In this document: piece by piece, positions 29,666 to 39,210 of the stretch
How the letters are laid out: every line of letters starts with the position of its first letter
How positions within the stretch are numbered: the first letter of the stretch is position 1
Assembly: GCF_000346755.1 (NCBI RefSeq)
Contig: NZ_ANNV01000164.1
Coordinates: 186,001 to 250,000, forward strand
Reading direction: 5' to 3'
Length of the DNA stretch: 64,000 nucleotides
From: Pseudomonas sp. CBZ-4
GTDB lineage: Bacteria > Pseudomonadota > Gammaproteobacteria > Pseudomonadales > Pseudomonadaceae
Notes under the pieces: generated by a model
What the model was told of the DNA's origin: nothing
Databases searched by the model: none
Seen by the model: only the letters and a program-made list of their open reading frames with translations
Made by a program: the position numbers and the translations under genes

Positions 29666-29798
29666 CGCCGGGCTCTTGTAGAAGGCTGTTGTCGGCATTG
29701 CAGATGTCCGCAGACTAGCGGTAAAAGCAGCAGGTTTGTAGATCTTTGCAACATTTGCCTGAAAAAGAACTGCGACAAAAAAATTCGACACAAGCAAA

Positions 29799-29901
29799 TG
29801 TGGGAGCTGGCTTGCCTGTGATAGCATCACTTCGGTCTATCAGACATACCGAGGTGATGTTATCGCAGGCAAGCCAGCTCCCACACAAGCCAGCTCCCAC
29901 A
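29799..29901. repeat. REP pair (REPIN), GCTGGCTTGCCTG subtype
   Basis: TGTGGGAGCTGGCTTGCCTG at the left and its inverse complement at the right enclose about 45 bases containing a GCATCAC/GTGATG inverted repeat. An extra half copy (AAGCCAGCTCCCACA) follows at 29887-29901. This is the typical intergenic REP element of fluorescent pseudomonads. Confidence 0.88.
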
Positions 29902-29919
29902 TGGGTGAGTTATCGCGGT

Positions 29920-31284
29920 TTAGCGAACACCATCCTGGCGCAGGGCCGCTGGGGTGAAGTCGCTGGTGGTAGCGGTGAAGCCGAAGTCATACGCCTTCTT
30001 CTCTTCGTTCTTCATGCCCAGGGCCAGGTAGCGACCGGATTGCAGGTCGTAGATGGCTTCCAGGGCGTACCACGGCACTTGCTTGTCGTAGTAGTTCTCG
30101 GCATGGGCTTCAGACACGCGCCACAGCTGGTTGCGACCGTCGTACTGGTCGATCACCGCTGCCTGCCAGGTGTCTTCGTCAATGTAGAAGTCACGCTTGG
30201 CGTAGATGTGACGCTGGCCTTCCTTCAAGGTGGCGACCACGTGCCAGACGCGACGCAGCTCGTAACGGGCCAGGTCCTGGTTGATGTGGCCGGCCTTGAT
30301 GATGTCGGCATACTTGAGTTTCGGGTCGTCAAGCTTGTAGCTGTTGGAGGCGATGTACATCTCTTTCTTGCCTTCCAGCTTCCAGTCGTAGCGATCCGGC
30401 GCGCCGTTGTACATGTCGAGGTTGTCGGAGGTGCGCAGGCCGTCGGCGGCGGTACCCGGGCCGTCATAGGACACTTGCGGGGCCCGGCGCACACGGCGCT
30501 GGCCAGCGTTGTAGACCCACGCCGAACGTGGCTCCTTCACCTGGTCCAGGGTTTCATGCACCAGCAACACGGTACCCGCCAGGCGTGCTGGCGCGGTTAC
30601 TTCCTGCTTGAAGTAGAACAGGATGTTTCCCGGATTTTTCGGATCGTAGTCCTTCATCTTGTCGCGGAAAACGAACTGATCGCGGAAATACACCAGGCTG
30701 TAGGAACCGTTCGTTTGCGGAGTAGCCTGGGTCACCAGGCGCGTCACACTGCCGCCGCGATAGCGGGTGATGTGGTTCCAGATGACTTCGACGCCGCTTT
30801 TCGGAATAGGGAACGGAATGGCGGACTCGAAGTTTTCCAGGCCGTTGCCGCCAGACACCAGGTTGGTGCTGGTGGCGTTCCTCTTGATCGAGGCAAACAC
30901 ATCAGCCGGCACCGTGGCGCCACGATGGGTCGGGTAGACCGGCATCTTGAACGTGTCCGGGTAGCGCTTGAACATCGCGTACTGCCCAGGTGACAACGCG
31001 TCCTTGTACTGATCGACGTTCTGCGCGGTGATAACGAACTTGGGCTGCTCGCTGGCGTAAGGGTTGGCCAGGAAACCACGGGCATCAACGCCGCCGGCGT
31101 TGGTCGCCAAGGGTTGCCAGGCGGTGATGGTGCCCGCAGCGTTGGCGCCGCGTTCAGCGCCCATCGGGGTCAGGGTTGTGTCGAGCTTGGCGGCCTCGCT
31201 CGCCGAGACTGCCGCCATGACGTTGCTCGCCAGGATCGACAGCCCAAGCACACCCACGTGCAACAGACTTTTGGTTATTTTCAT
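29920..31284 (-). CDS. DUF1329 family outer-membrane-associated protein
   Basis: The 454-residue exported protein has a signal peptide (LHVGVLGLSILASNVMAAVS) and the DUF1329 pattern: NPYASEQPKFVITAQNVDQY near 76, repeated aromatic beta-strand segments and RKEVxxY-like LEGKKEMYIASNSYKL near 300. The family has a LolB-like fold and nearly always occurs beside DUF1302 genes, as here (29-base gap). It has been linked to transport of hydrophobic compounds across the outer membrane. A precise substrate cannot be given. Confidence 0.88.
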   Translation of the reverse strand: MKITKSLLHVGVLGLSILASNVMAAVSASEAAKLDTTLTPMGAERGANAAGTITAWQPLATNAGGVDARGFLANPYASEQPKFVITAQNVDQYKDALSPGQYAMFKRYPDTFKMPVYPTHRGATVPADVFASIKRNATSTNLVSGGNGLENFESAIPFPIPKSGVEVIWNHITRYRGGSVTRLVTQATPQTNGSYSLVYFRDQFVFRDKMKDYDPKNPGNILFYFKQEVTAPARLAGTVLLVHETLDQVKEPRSAWVYNAGQRRVRRAPQVSYDGPGTAADGLRTSDNLDMYNGAPDRYDWKLEGKKEMYIASNSYKLDDPKLKYADIIKAGHINQDLARYELRRVWHVVATLKEGQRHIYAKRDFYIDEDTWQAAVIDQYDGRNQLWRVSEAHAENYYDKQVPWYALEAIYDLQSGRYLALGMKNEEKKAYDFGFTATTSDFTPAALRQDGVR

Positions 31285-31312
31285 ATGCTGGTTCTTCCTG
31301 AAATACGGTCGC

Positions 31313-33253
31313 TTAGAAGTTCATGCCGAAGCTGAGCGCAACAAAATCCCGGTCATCCACCGTGGTGTACTTGCCATCAAAGAAGTTGGTGTACGACAGG
31401 CCGGCGGTGTAGGTGTTCTGGTATTCCGCATCCAACCCAAGGCTGACAGCCTTGCGGCCTTCTTCGAAGTTGCCACCAGGGCCTGGCGAATAGCCGCTCA
31501 CGTCATGGGACCAAGCCACGCTCGGTCTGAGGTTGATACCCGCAAACACGCTGTTGTAATCCCAGATGGCGCGAGCGCGGTAACCCCAGGAGTTGGCCGT
31601 GGTGAAGCCGTCGTTTTCGCAGTAGCGCGACAGGTTGTTCTGTGCGGCCCCAGTCAAGGTTCCGCTGTTCAAGGTCTGGCACGTGTTGTTTGGCAGCGGG
31701 CCAGGGCCGTAGCTAGGGTCGCGGCCGTAGCGGGCCTTGGAGGTTTTTTCCAGGCCGCCCACGTGGGTGAAGCCGACTTCACCGACAACCGTCAGTCGTT
31801 CAGCGCCCATCACCTGGTCGAAGAAGTGGGTAAAGGTGGTTTGCAGCTGGGTGACTTCTTTACGGCGATAGCCCGGTTGATCCTGATCCGCCTTGCCTTG
31901 CAGTACCGAATAGTTGGCGGCTGCCGGGTTTACGGCGGCCAGAGGCGTCAGCCCCGAATACAGAATGTCCGTGGTGTTCAGCTGCACAGGCGCATTCGGG
32001 CGGTAGCTGATCTCACCGCTCCACGCGGTGCCGGTAGGCAATGTGGTGGAGAAGCTGAGGCCGTACAGACGGATGTCCTCAGGGTATTCAACGTAGTAAC
32101 TCGAATTGCCCGCAACCACGAACGGCAACAGCGATGGTGCGATCGCGCTGGCTTGCCCCTGGGACAAACCCTGCCCCATCAATGATCTAACCAGGTTGGC
32201 AGGGCTGTACTTGCTCGCCGCCGCCCCGCGCCCGCTGAAGATCGGCGCGCGGCTGTGGTAGTTCATGAAGTAAGCGCCGAACTCGGTGTCCAACGGCTCG
32301 AACATGTAGTGGGCGGCGAAACCAAATTGACCGCTGTCCCGTGCATCACGATCAGGACCACGACGCACGATGGCGCCTTCATCCGGTGAGCCGAAGTTCA
32401 CGCCCTGGGCCGCCAGTGCGCCAAATGCCGCATTCCGGAACGGCGCCGGCAAGGCATTGGACAAGCCTTGCTTGGTTCGCAGCACTGCCAGGTTATTGTC
32501 GCAACCGTCGGCAATCACGTCTGGCTGCGAGAAGAATGTCCCGCAGTTATCGACAACGGTCTGGTCCCATTCCAACTGGTAGAAACCATCCACCGACAGG
32601 TTGTCCGTCACGCTTTGCGACAGGTAGAACATGTTGACCGGAATCAAGCCTTCCTTGATCTCGGCCCCCGGACGACGGAACGCGGACACGTCGATCGGGT
32701 TGATGGAGTTGATACCGCCGCCGATGAAGGTACTTTCACCCCAGCTCACAACTTGCTTGCCGAAACGCACCGAACCCGGCAGGTCGGCAATGTTGTAGTT
32801 GTGGTAGATGAAGGCGTCGAGGATCTGCGCGCCCGAGGACTTGGCGCCCTCCTTGCGGTTGCTGTCGCTGATGTCCTTGAACGGACGGCTTTCATCCTTG
32901 AGTTCGAAGTCGTACCAATACTTGCCACGCACAAATACACCGGTGTCGCCGTACTTCAGTTCCAGGTCGTGGATGCCCTTGAAGATCTTCGAGAACGTTT
33001 CGCCGCGCTTGAAGTTCAAGTGCCCATCGTCAGACGTCTGCGAGAGACCATGCCCGCCGTTGTTGGAACCGATGAGGTTCTTGTTGGCTTTTTCTGTAGA
33101 CCAACTGGCACCCACGGAAAGAGACGAGTCAAAACTCCCTTCGATTTCACCGACGTTGAAACTGACGCCGAATGCGGGCCCGGCGAGCGTAGAAGCGAGA
33201 CTGACGGCCAGGGGCAGTCTTGCCCGGCGCCAGAACTGGTTTACTGAGGTCAT
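31313..33253 (-). CDS. DUF1302 family outer membrane protein
   Basis: The 646-residue product has a signal peptide (about residues 1-29, LPLAVSLASTLAGPAFG). A long series of beta-strands with alternating aromatic residues ends in a terminal aromatic (VALSFGMNF), as required for beta-barrel insertion. DUF1302 proteins are predicted outer membrane porins paired with DUF1329. With the adjacent acyl-CoA ligase, this suggests uptake of a fatty-acid-like or other hydrophobic substrate. Confidence 0.88.
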   Translation of the reverse strand: MTSVNQFWRRARLPLAVSLASTLAGPAFGVSFNVGEIEGSFDSSLSVGASWSTEKANKNLIGSNNGGHGLSQTSDDGHLNFKRGETFSKIFKGIHDLELKYGDTGVFVRGKYWYDFELKDESRPFKDISDSNRKEGAKSSGAQILDAFIYHNYNIADLPGSVRFGKQVVSWGESTFIGGGINSINPIDVSAFRRPGAEIKEGLIPVNMFYLSQSVTDNLSVDGFYQLEWDQTVVDNCGTFFSQPDVIADGCDNNLAVLRTKQGLSNALPAPFRNAAFGALAAQGVNFGSPDEGAIVRRGPDRDARDSGQFGFAAHYMFEPLDTEFGAYFMNYHSRAPIFSGRGAAASKYSPANLVRSLMGQGLSQGQASAIAPSLLPFVVAGNSSYYVEYPEDIRLYGLSFSTTLPTGTAWSGEISYRPNAPVQLNTTDILYSGLTPLAAVNPAAANYSVLQGKADQDQPGYRRKEVTQLQTTFTHFFDQVMGAERLTVVGEVGFTHVGGLEKTSKARYGRDPSYGPGPLPNNTCQTLNSGTLTGAAQNNLSRYCENDGFTTANSWGYRARAIWDYNSVFAGINLRPSVAWSHDVSGYSPGPGGNFEEGRKAVSLGLDAEYQNTYTAGLSYTNFFDGKYTTVDDRDFVALSFGMNF

Positions 33254-33585
33254 CGACGCTACTCCATGTGCATTATTGTTATGGCAGTGAGTTCAATCTT
33301 CTGGATGCATGTAACGGCCGGAATACAACGATTCCAATGCCGGACGGCAACCGAGCCCCCATGGCCCGAAGCGCAACATCCTTGAAAAACTCAGGGGGGA
33401 CTATAGCCAGCAGGGGGTAGTGCTTGATCCCTCTAAAGTGTGATTTGCATCACCGACCCGTCTGCCTCAACCCTTTCGCCACGTCGGCGAGGGCCGACGC
33501 GGCAAGGATGGCTGAAAATCGGCAAATCACAAGTAAAGGTGCCAGATAGAGCGTTGCCGTGCCCGAACGGGCACGGCGAGGGGCG
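33254..33585. other. Spacer with hairpins between acyl-CoA ligase and DUF1302
   Basis: A perfect 10-bp hairpin GCCGTGCCCG-AA-CGGGCACGGC lies at 33556-33577, 9-30 bases after the ligase stop. It lacks a clear U-tract on the minus strand but may still be the end of the ligase transcript. A second hairpin (GCCACGTCGGC/GCCGACGCGGC type) is near 33477-33503. The DUF1302 promoter is expected at 33260-33450. No gene is seen. Confidence 0.5.
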
Positions 33586-35268
33586 TCAGAGGGTGGACAG
33601 GAACGTACTGTTGTTGGCCTGCCATTCAATGATGTCGATGCGGATACGCTTTTTGTCGAGCTTGCCGACACTGGTCTTGGGAATTTCCGTAACAACGGCA
33701 ATCTGGCTCGGGATCGCCCACTTGCTCAAATGGCCCAATTCCACAAACGGCTTGAGGTGTTCCTTGAGCTCGCGAGCCCCTATCACATGGCCATCACGCA
33801 CCACCAGCAAGGCAAACGGGCGCTCGCCCCACTGCGGATCGGCAATCCCCACCACCGCTACTTCGCGTACCGCCGGGTGACGGCTGACCAGGTCTTCGAG
33901 GGCCAGGGACGAAATCCACTCGCCACCGGTCTTGATCACATCCTTGATGCGGTCACGGATATCGATCACCCCAAACGCGTCCAGTGTGGCCACGTCGCCG
34001 GTGTGCATCCAGCCGCCTTCCCACAGCTCGGCGCCCTTCTGCGGCTCGTTGTAATAGCCTTCGGTCAGCCACGGCGCGCGCAGTACCAGTTCGCCCTGGG
34101 ACTCGCCATCGGCGGGCAGGAAGTTGCCGTCACCGTCGACAATCGCCGCCTCCACCAACGGACCGGGCACGCCGGCCTTGATACGGTAGGTGGTGCGCTC
34201 GTCTTCGCTGCCGGCCATCAACTCTTCGTTGAGGTGGGCGCAAGACACCAACGGCCCGGTCTCGGACATGCCGTACGCAGCCGTCAGCTGGATCCCACGC
34301 GCCTTGGCCGCTTCGTACAGCGTGCGGTTAAGCGCACTGCCGCCAATGACGATTTTCCACCCGCCAAAGTCCACGCCCTGCGCCGCCTTGGCGTTGAGCA
34401 GCATTTGCAGGATGGTCGGCACGCAGTGGGAGAACGTGACCTTTTCCTTGCGCCACAACTCCACCAGGTATTCCGGGTCGTAGCGCCCGGGATAGACCTG
34501 CTTGAGGCCGAGCATGGTCGCCACATACGGCAGGCCCCAGGCATGCACGTGGAACATCGGCGTGATCGGCATGTACACATCGTTGGTGCCCAGCAGCCGC
34601 ACGCTGTCGACGCTGCCCATGATGGTCGCCACACCGATGGTGTGCAGCACCAGTTGGCGGTGGGTGAAGTACACGCCCTTGGGATTGCCGGTGGTGCCGG
34701 TGGTGTAGAAGGTGGTCGCGACGGAATGCTCGTCGAAGTCCTGGAAATCGTAGGTCGGGCTGGCGGCGGCCAGCAGGGTTTCGTACTCGCCGACGAGGTT
34801 GGGCAGCTCGGCGGTTTTCGCCTCCCCATCGGTCAGCAGCAGGGTCTTGTCGACGGTGGTGAGCTGCCCGGCAATCGCCTGGTAGAGGCCCACGAACTCA
34901 CTGTTGACCAGCACGAAGCGGTCCTCGGCGTGGTTCATGGTGTAGAGGATCTGTTCCGGCGACAGGCGCACGTTGATGGTGTGGATCACCGCGCCGATCA
35001 TCGGGATGGCAAACATGCATTCCAGGTAGCGATGGCTGTCCCAATCCATCACCGCCACGGTATCACCGGCCTTGACCCCGGCTTCGCTCAACACATTGGC
35101 CAGGCGCGCGACGCGCTCGATCAGGGTCGGGTAGGTGTAGCGCAGCTTGTCGCGGTACACGATTTCGCGGGTTTTCTCGTAGCGGGCCCCGGACATCAGC
35201 AGGCGCTTGATCAACAACGGGTATTGGTACGCGCCTTCGGCGGGCGGGATAACACGGGTCTGCAACAT
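33586..35268 (-). CDS. Fatty-acid--CoA ligase (AlkK-like, medium-chain type)
   Basis: The 560-residue AMP-forming synthetase has the P-loop YTTGTTGNPKGV near 175-186, TPMFHVHAWGLPYV, the acyl-adenylate motif AAYGMSETGP near 315, and the hinge DRIKDVIKTGGEWIS with the C-terminal lysine region SVGKLDKKRIR. It activates a fatty acid to its CoA thioester in the cytoplasm. The motif spacing is closest to AlkK-type medium-chain enzymes, but chain length cannot be fixed from sequence. It is upstream of, and on the same strand as, DUF1302/DUF1329. Confidence 0.9.
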   Translation of the reverse strand: MLQTRVIPPAEGAYQYPLLIKRLLMSGARYEKTREIVYRDKLRYTYPTLIERVARLANVLSEAGVKAGDTVAVMDWDSHRYLECMFAIPMIGAVIHTINVRLSPEQILYTMNHAEDRFVLVNSEFVGLYQAIAGQLTTVDKTLLLTDGEAKTAELPNLVGEYETLLAAASPTYDFQDFDEHSVATTFYTTGTTGNPKGVYFTHRQLVLHTIGVATIMGSVDSVRLLGTNDVYMPITPMFHVHAWGLPYVATMLGLKQVYPGRYDPEYLVELWRKEKVTFSHCVPTILQMLLNAKAAQGVDFGGWKIVIGGSALNRTLYEAAKARGIQLTAAYGMSETGPLVSCAHLNEELMAGSEDERTTYRIKAGVPGPLVEAAIVDGDGNFLPADGESQGELVLRAPWLTEGYYNEPQKGAELWEGGWMHTGDVATLDAFGVIDIRDRIKDVIKTGGEWISSLALEDLVSRHPAVREVAVVGIADPQWGERPFALLVVRDGHVIGARELKEHLKPFVELGHLSKWAIPSQIAVVTEIPKTSVGKLDKKRIRIDIIEWQANNSTFLSTL

Positions 35269-35415
35269 ACGAATCCCTTTTTATGACTGCACGGTCTTGG
35301 CTGAAAGATCTGCACTGTAGAGCGCTTATGTTTCAGCCAAATCAGCCAAAGGAATGATTTGCAGAGGGGGTGAATGCTAGCTTTGCGCCATCATCGTGGG
35401 TAGATGAAGATCAAA

Positions 35416-35505
35416 TGTGGGAGCGGGCTTGCCCGCGATTGCGGCATGCCAGCTAACAAATGTGTCGGCTGACAGGCCCCCATCGCGGGCAAGCCCGCTC
35501 CCACA
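35416..35505. repeat. REP pair (REPIN), GCGGGCTTGCCCG subtype
   Basis: TGTGGGAGCGGGCTTGCCCG and its inverse complement enclose about 45 bases. The element lies between the acyl-CoA ligase and the LysE-family gene. Confidence 0.9.
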
Positions 35506-35526
35506 GGGACTGTGTTCACTCACGTC

Positions 35527-36159
35527 TTATTTCATGCTGGTGAAGGCCAGCTTTACACCGATAGCAATCAACACCGCGCCCATCGTCCGATCAAACCAAT
35601 GCCCCATCCGCGCAAACCCCGCGCGCACGCGCTGCTGGCTGAACAACATCGCCACCAGGCAGAACCACACCGCCGTCGCCACCGCCAGGTACAGGCCATA
35701 ACCCGCCTGGATCGCCAACGGCGTGTGCGGATTGATCACCACGGTAAACAGCGACAGGAAGAACAACGTCGCCTTGGGGTTCAAGCCATTGGTCACGAAC
35801 CCTGCGGTAAAGGCCCCGCGCGGGGTGCGCTCGCCGGCTTCGCGGTGCAACTCGCCTTCGGCGGCAGGCGCTGCCGGCTTGGCACGCAGGGCCTTGAAGC
35901 CGATGTACAGCAGGTACGCGGCGGCGGCCCATTTCAGCGCGTTGAACAGCACGATGGACTGGGACACGATCAAGCCAATCCCCAGCAACGAATACCCTAC
36001 GTGCAGGAAAATCGCCGAGCCGACGCCCAGCGCGGTCCAGGTCCCGGCACGGCGGCCGTGGGTAACACTTTCACGGACCACCACGGCGAAATCCGGGCCC
36101 GGGCTGGCCACCGCCAACAAGTGAATCAAGGCCACGGTCAAAAACTCGGCGACGTACAT
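35527..36159 (-). CDS. LysE/RhtB family amino-acid exporter
   Basis: The 210-residue inner-membrane protein has about six hydrophobic segments. The family signature near the N-terminus is LAVASPGPDFAVVVRESVTHG, followed by GFVTNGLNPKATLFFLSLF in the middle. Such proteins export amino acids or derivatives using the proton gradient. The substrate is unknown. It is divergent from the D-2-hydroxyacid dehydrogenase. Confidence 0.92.
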   Translation of the reverse strand: MYVAEFLTVALIHLLAVASPGPDFAVVVRESVTHGRRAGTWTALGVGSAIFLHVGYSLLGIGLIVSQSIVLFNALKWAAAAYLLYIGFKALRAKPAAPAAEGELHREAGERTPRGAFTAGFVTNGLNPKATLFFLSLFTVVINPHTPLAIQAGYGLYLAVATAVWFCLVAMLFSQQRVRAGFARMGHWFDRTMGAVLIAIGVKLAFTSMK

Positions 36160-36245
36160 GCGCGCTCCAATTCAAGTAACTGATTATTTCATCTGATAGG
36201 CTCGGGAGATTACGCCTTCGAACCCTGTCGCAAAAGGTACAGTTG

Positions 36246-37211
36246 ATGACGAACAATCGCCGCGCGGTCTTCCTCGATCACCCCTCCCTGGACCTGGGAG
36301 ACCTCGACCTCAGCGAGCTGCAAAACAGCTTCAGCAACCTCCAGTTATTCGAACAGACCACGCCGCAGAATGTGATCGAACGCCTGCAGGGCGCCCAGGT
36401 GGCGATCAGTAACAAAATCGCGATCAACGCCGAAACCCTGGCGGCTTGCCCGGACCTAAAGCTGATCCTGGTGTCAGCCACCGGTACCAACAATATCGAT
36501 CTGCAAGCCGCCCGCGCCCTGGGCATCACCGTGAGCAACTGCCAGGGTTACGGCACGCCGTCGGTGGCGCAGCATACGATCATGCTGTTGCTGAACCTGG
36601 CGACACGCTTGCAGGACTATCAACGGGACGTCAGTGCCGGCCAGTGGCAGCAAGCCAAGCAGTTCTGCCTGCTGGACCATCCGATTGTCGAGCTGGAAGG
36701 CAAGACCCTCGGCCTGCTCGGCCACGGTGAGTTGGGCAGCGCCGTGGCGCGCCTGGCCGAAGCCTTTGGCATGCGCGTGCTGCTCGGGGCGATTCCCGGG
36801 CGCCCTGCCCGCGCCGATCGCGTGCCGCTGGATGAACTGCTGGCCCAGGTGGATGCCCTGACCTTGCACTGCCCCCTCAACGAACACACCCGTGACTTTA
36901 TCGGCGCCCGTGAGTTGGCGCTGCTCAAGCCGGGCGCGTTTATCGTCAATACCGCACGCGGTGGTTTGATCAACGAACAGGCCCTGGCCGATGCGTTGCG
37001 CAACGGCCATCTGGGCGGCGCGGCGACCGACGTGCTCAGCGTGGAGCCACCGGTCAACGGCAATCCGCTGCTGGCCGGCGACATTCCTCGGTTGATCGTC
37101 ACGCCCCACAACGCCTGGGGCAGTCGCGAAGCGCGCCAGCGCATCGTCGGCCAACTGGCGGAAAACGCCCGGGGCTTTTTCAGCGGCGCCCCGCTACGCG
37201 TCGTCAGTTGA
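36246..37211 (+). CDS. D-2-hydroxyacid dehydrogenase (glycerate dehydrogenase-like)
   Basis: The 321-residue NAD(P)-dependent enzyme has the nucleotide loop LGLLGHGELGSAVARL near 150, the catalytic arginine in NTARGG, and the catalytic histidine in VTPHNAWGSREARQR. The first part of the substrate domain (NKIAINAETLAACPDLKLIL) fits hydroxypyruvate/glycerate dehydrogenases. ATG 36246 has AAAGG eight bases upstream; a TTG just before it is the alternative start. Confidence 0.9.
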   Translation: MTNNRRAVFLDHPSLDLGDLDLSELQNSFSNLQLFEQTTPQNVIERLQGAQVAISNKIAINAETLAACPDLKLILVSATGTNNIDLQAARALGITVSNCQGYGTPSVAQHTIMLLLNLATRLQDYQRDVSAGQWQQAKQFCLLDHPIVELEGKTLGLLGHGELGSAVARLAEAFGMRVLLGAIPGRPARADRVPLDELLAQVDALTLHCPLNEHTRDFIGARELALLKPGAFIVNTARGGLINEQALADALRNGHLGGAATDVLSVEPPVNGNPLLAGDIPRLIVTPHNAWGSREARQRIVGQLAENARGFFSGAPLRVVS

Positions 37212-37241
37212 TAAACTGCGCTCCTTTTCAAGGAGCAGACC

Positions 37242-38240
37242 ATGGATCCGCGCAGTGAAGTACTGCTTCGTCAGGCCGAACTTTTTCAAGGCAACCTGCT
37301 GCTGGTAGGGTTGCCCGCCGACGACCTGCTCGGTCGCCTGCCCAACGCCCACGGCTGGTGCTGGCACGCCGGCGACCAGGCGGCACTCGATGCACGCTTC
37401 CCCGAACGCAGCCAGTTCGGGGTCAATGTGCCCGAGCGCGCATTTGATGCGGCGGTGATTTTCCTGCCCAAATCCAAGGACCTCACCGACTACCTGCTCA
37501 ATGCCGTGGCCGCACGTTTGCCCGGCGCCGAGCTGTTTCTGGTGGGCGAGAAAAAAGGCGGTATCGAAAGCGCCGCCAAGCAGATGATCCCTTTCGGCAA
37601 GCCACGCAAGCTGGACAACGCGCGGCATTGCCAACTGTGGCAAGTCACCGTGGCCAACGCGCCGCAAGCGGCCGAGCTGGAAAGCCTGGCCCAGGTCTTC
37701 GAAGTGCCGCTGCCTGAAGGGCCGCTCAAGGTCGTGAGCCTGCCGGGCGTGTTCAGCCACGGTCGCCTGGATCGCGGCACTGAACTGCTGCTGGAGCATC
37801 TGGACAAACTGCCCAGCGGTCACCTGCTGGACTTCGGTTGCGGCGCGGGCGTGTTGGGCGCTGCGGTCAAGCGGCGTTACCCGCATAACACGGTAACGAT
37901 GCTCGACGTGGATGCCTTCGCCGCCGCCAGCAGCCGCCTGACCCTGGCAGCCAATGGTCTGGAAGCCGAGGTGCTGACCGGCGACGGGATCGACGCCGCA
38001 CCGATGGGCTTGAACACGATTCTGAGCAACCCGCCGTTCCATGTCGGCGTGCACACGGATTATTTCGCCACGGAGAACCTGCTGCGAAAAGCGGCGAAAC
38101 ACCTGGCAAAAGGCGGCGAACTGCGGTTGGTCGCCAATAGCTTCCTGAAGTACCAACCGCTGATCGAAGAGCATCTGGGCGTGTGCGCAATCAAGGCCGA
38201 AGGCAATGGTTTCCGCATCTACCGTGCCAAGCGCGGCTGA
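37242..38240 (+). CDS. rsmC: 16S rRNA (guanine(1207)-N(2))-methyltransferase RsmC
   Basis: RsmC methylates N2 of G1207 in the 30S subunit. The 332-residue protein is a tandem of a degenerate N-terminal and an active C-terminal methyltransferase domain. The active half has [20 protein letters not shown] (SAM loop near 206) and SNPPFHVG (catalytic NPPF near 263). Its length is typical. AAGGAG is well placed upstream of ATG 37242. Confidence 0.94.
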   Translation: MDPRSEVLLRQAELFQGNLLLVGLPADDLLGRLPNAHGWCWHAGDQAALDARFPERSQFGVNVPERAFDAAVIFLPKSKDLTDYLLNAVAARLPGAELFLVGEKKGGIESAAKQMIPFGKPRKLDNARHCQLWQVTVANAPQAAELESLAQVFEVPLPEGPLKVVSLPGVFSHGRLDRGTELLLEHLDKLPSGHLLDFGCGAGVLGAAVKRRYPHNTVTMLDVDAFAAASSRLTLAANGLEAEVLTGDGIDAAPMGLNTILSNPPFHVGVHTDYFATENLLRKAAKHLAKGGELRLVANSFLKYQPLIEEHLGVCAIKAEGNGFRIYRAKRG

Positions 38241-38294
38241 CGGGCGTTTGAAAAAGAAGGCTTGCCGAATGGGTTTTGCCTAGGCAGAATCCGC

Positions 38295-38469
38295 TCCGTC
38301 CTAGGGGAGTAGTCTCCCACGAGCGCCATGCTCGTCCGGCATACGTCAACATACTTGGTCAACAGGCCATGGCGTATGCGACCCAGGTGTCCGCACAGAC
38401 GGACCGGGGTTTGACAAGACCTATGACACGCACACCTTACCCGGGGCGGGAAGGCTGTACGTGTCATAG
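38295..38469 (+). promoter_or_regulatory. yybP-ykoY manganese riboswitch
   Basis: Conserved aptamer segments appear in order: CCTAGGGGAGTAGTCTCCC (L1 region), GTCAACATACTTGGTC, and GACCGGGGTTTGACAAGACC. They are followed by a perfect 10-bp inverted repeat CTATGACACG (38421-38430)/CGTGTCATAG (38460-38469) that can serve as the expression platform. This class senses Mn2+ and sits upstream of Mn exporters, including GDT1-type genes, as here. Confidence 0.9.
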
Positions 38470-38500
38470 CCGTGTCGACCCGCCCCTGGAAACCTACCTG

Positions 38501-39085
38501 ATGCTGGATTCATTACTCGTTCCTACCGCAATCGTTGCCTTGGCCGAAATCGGCGACAAGACGCAACTGCTCGCGCTCATCCTGGCCGCACGCTTTCGCA
38601 AACCCTGGCCGATCATCGCCGGCATCGTCGCTGCGACCCTGGCCAACCATGCGGCGGCCGGTGCCGTGGGGGCGTGGTTTGGCAGCTTCTTCTCGGATGC
38701 GGTGTTGCACTGGATCCTCGCGGCAAGCTTCTGCGCCACCGCGTTGTGGACCCTGGTGCCAGACAAACTCGACGACGACGAAGCCAGCACCACCCGCAAG
38801 TTCGGGCCGTTCCTGACCACGCTGATCGCGTTCTTCCTGGCCGAAATCGGTGACAAGACCCAGATCGCCACGGTGATGCTGGCGGCCCAGTATCCCGAGT
38901 TGTGGCTGGTGATTATCGGCACCACCCTGGGCATGCTGATTGCCAACGTGCCGGTGGTTCTGGCGGGGAATTTTGCGGCCGAGAAGCTGCCGCTGACCTT
39001 GATTCGTCGATTGGCGGCGACGGCGTTCTTCGTATTGGCGGTGGTTGCGGTGTACAAGGCGATGCAGAGCAGCGGCTGGATCTAG
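38501..39085 (+). CDS. TMEM165/GDT1 family cation exporter (probable Mn2+ exporter)
   Basis: The 194-residue inner-membrane protein has six hydrophobic segments in two repeats, each carrying the signature EIGDKTQ (near residues 16 and 110). These are the metal-binding motifs of the GDT1/UPF0016 family, which exports Mn2+ or Ca2+. A manganese riboswitch in the leader strongly supports a role in relieving Mn excess. The chosen ATG follows the riboswitch directly; its Shine-Dalgarno is weak or sequestered. Confidence 0.93.
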   Translation: MLDSLLVPTAIVALAEIGDKTQLLALILAARFRKPWPIIAGIVAATLANHAAAGAVGAWFGSFFSDAVLHWILAASFCATALWTLVPDKLDDDEASTTRKFGPFLTTLIAFFLAEIGDKTQIATVMLAAQYPELWLVIIGTTLGMLIANVPVVLAGNFAAEKLPLTLIRRLAATAFFVLAVVAVYKAMQSSGWI

Positions 39086-39104
39086 ATTTGTAAACCCAAT
39101 CCCA

Positions 39105-39194
39105 TGTGGGAGCGGGCTTGCCCGCGATTGCGGTGGGTCAGCTAGGGATGTGCAAGCTGACATACCGCTATCGCAGGCAAGCCTGCTCCCACAC
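39105..39194. repeat. REP pair (REPIN), mixed half-sites
   Basis: The left half is GTGGGAGCGGGCTTGCCCG, while the right half is CAGGCAAGCCTGCTCCCACA, so the two halves belong to different subtypes. It separates the GDT1 gene from the M48 protease gene. Confidence 0.88.
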
Positions 39195-39210
39195 TTGGAT
39201 CTTCACAGGA

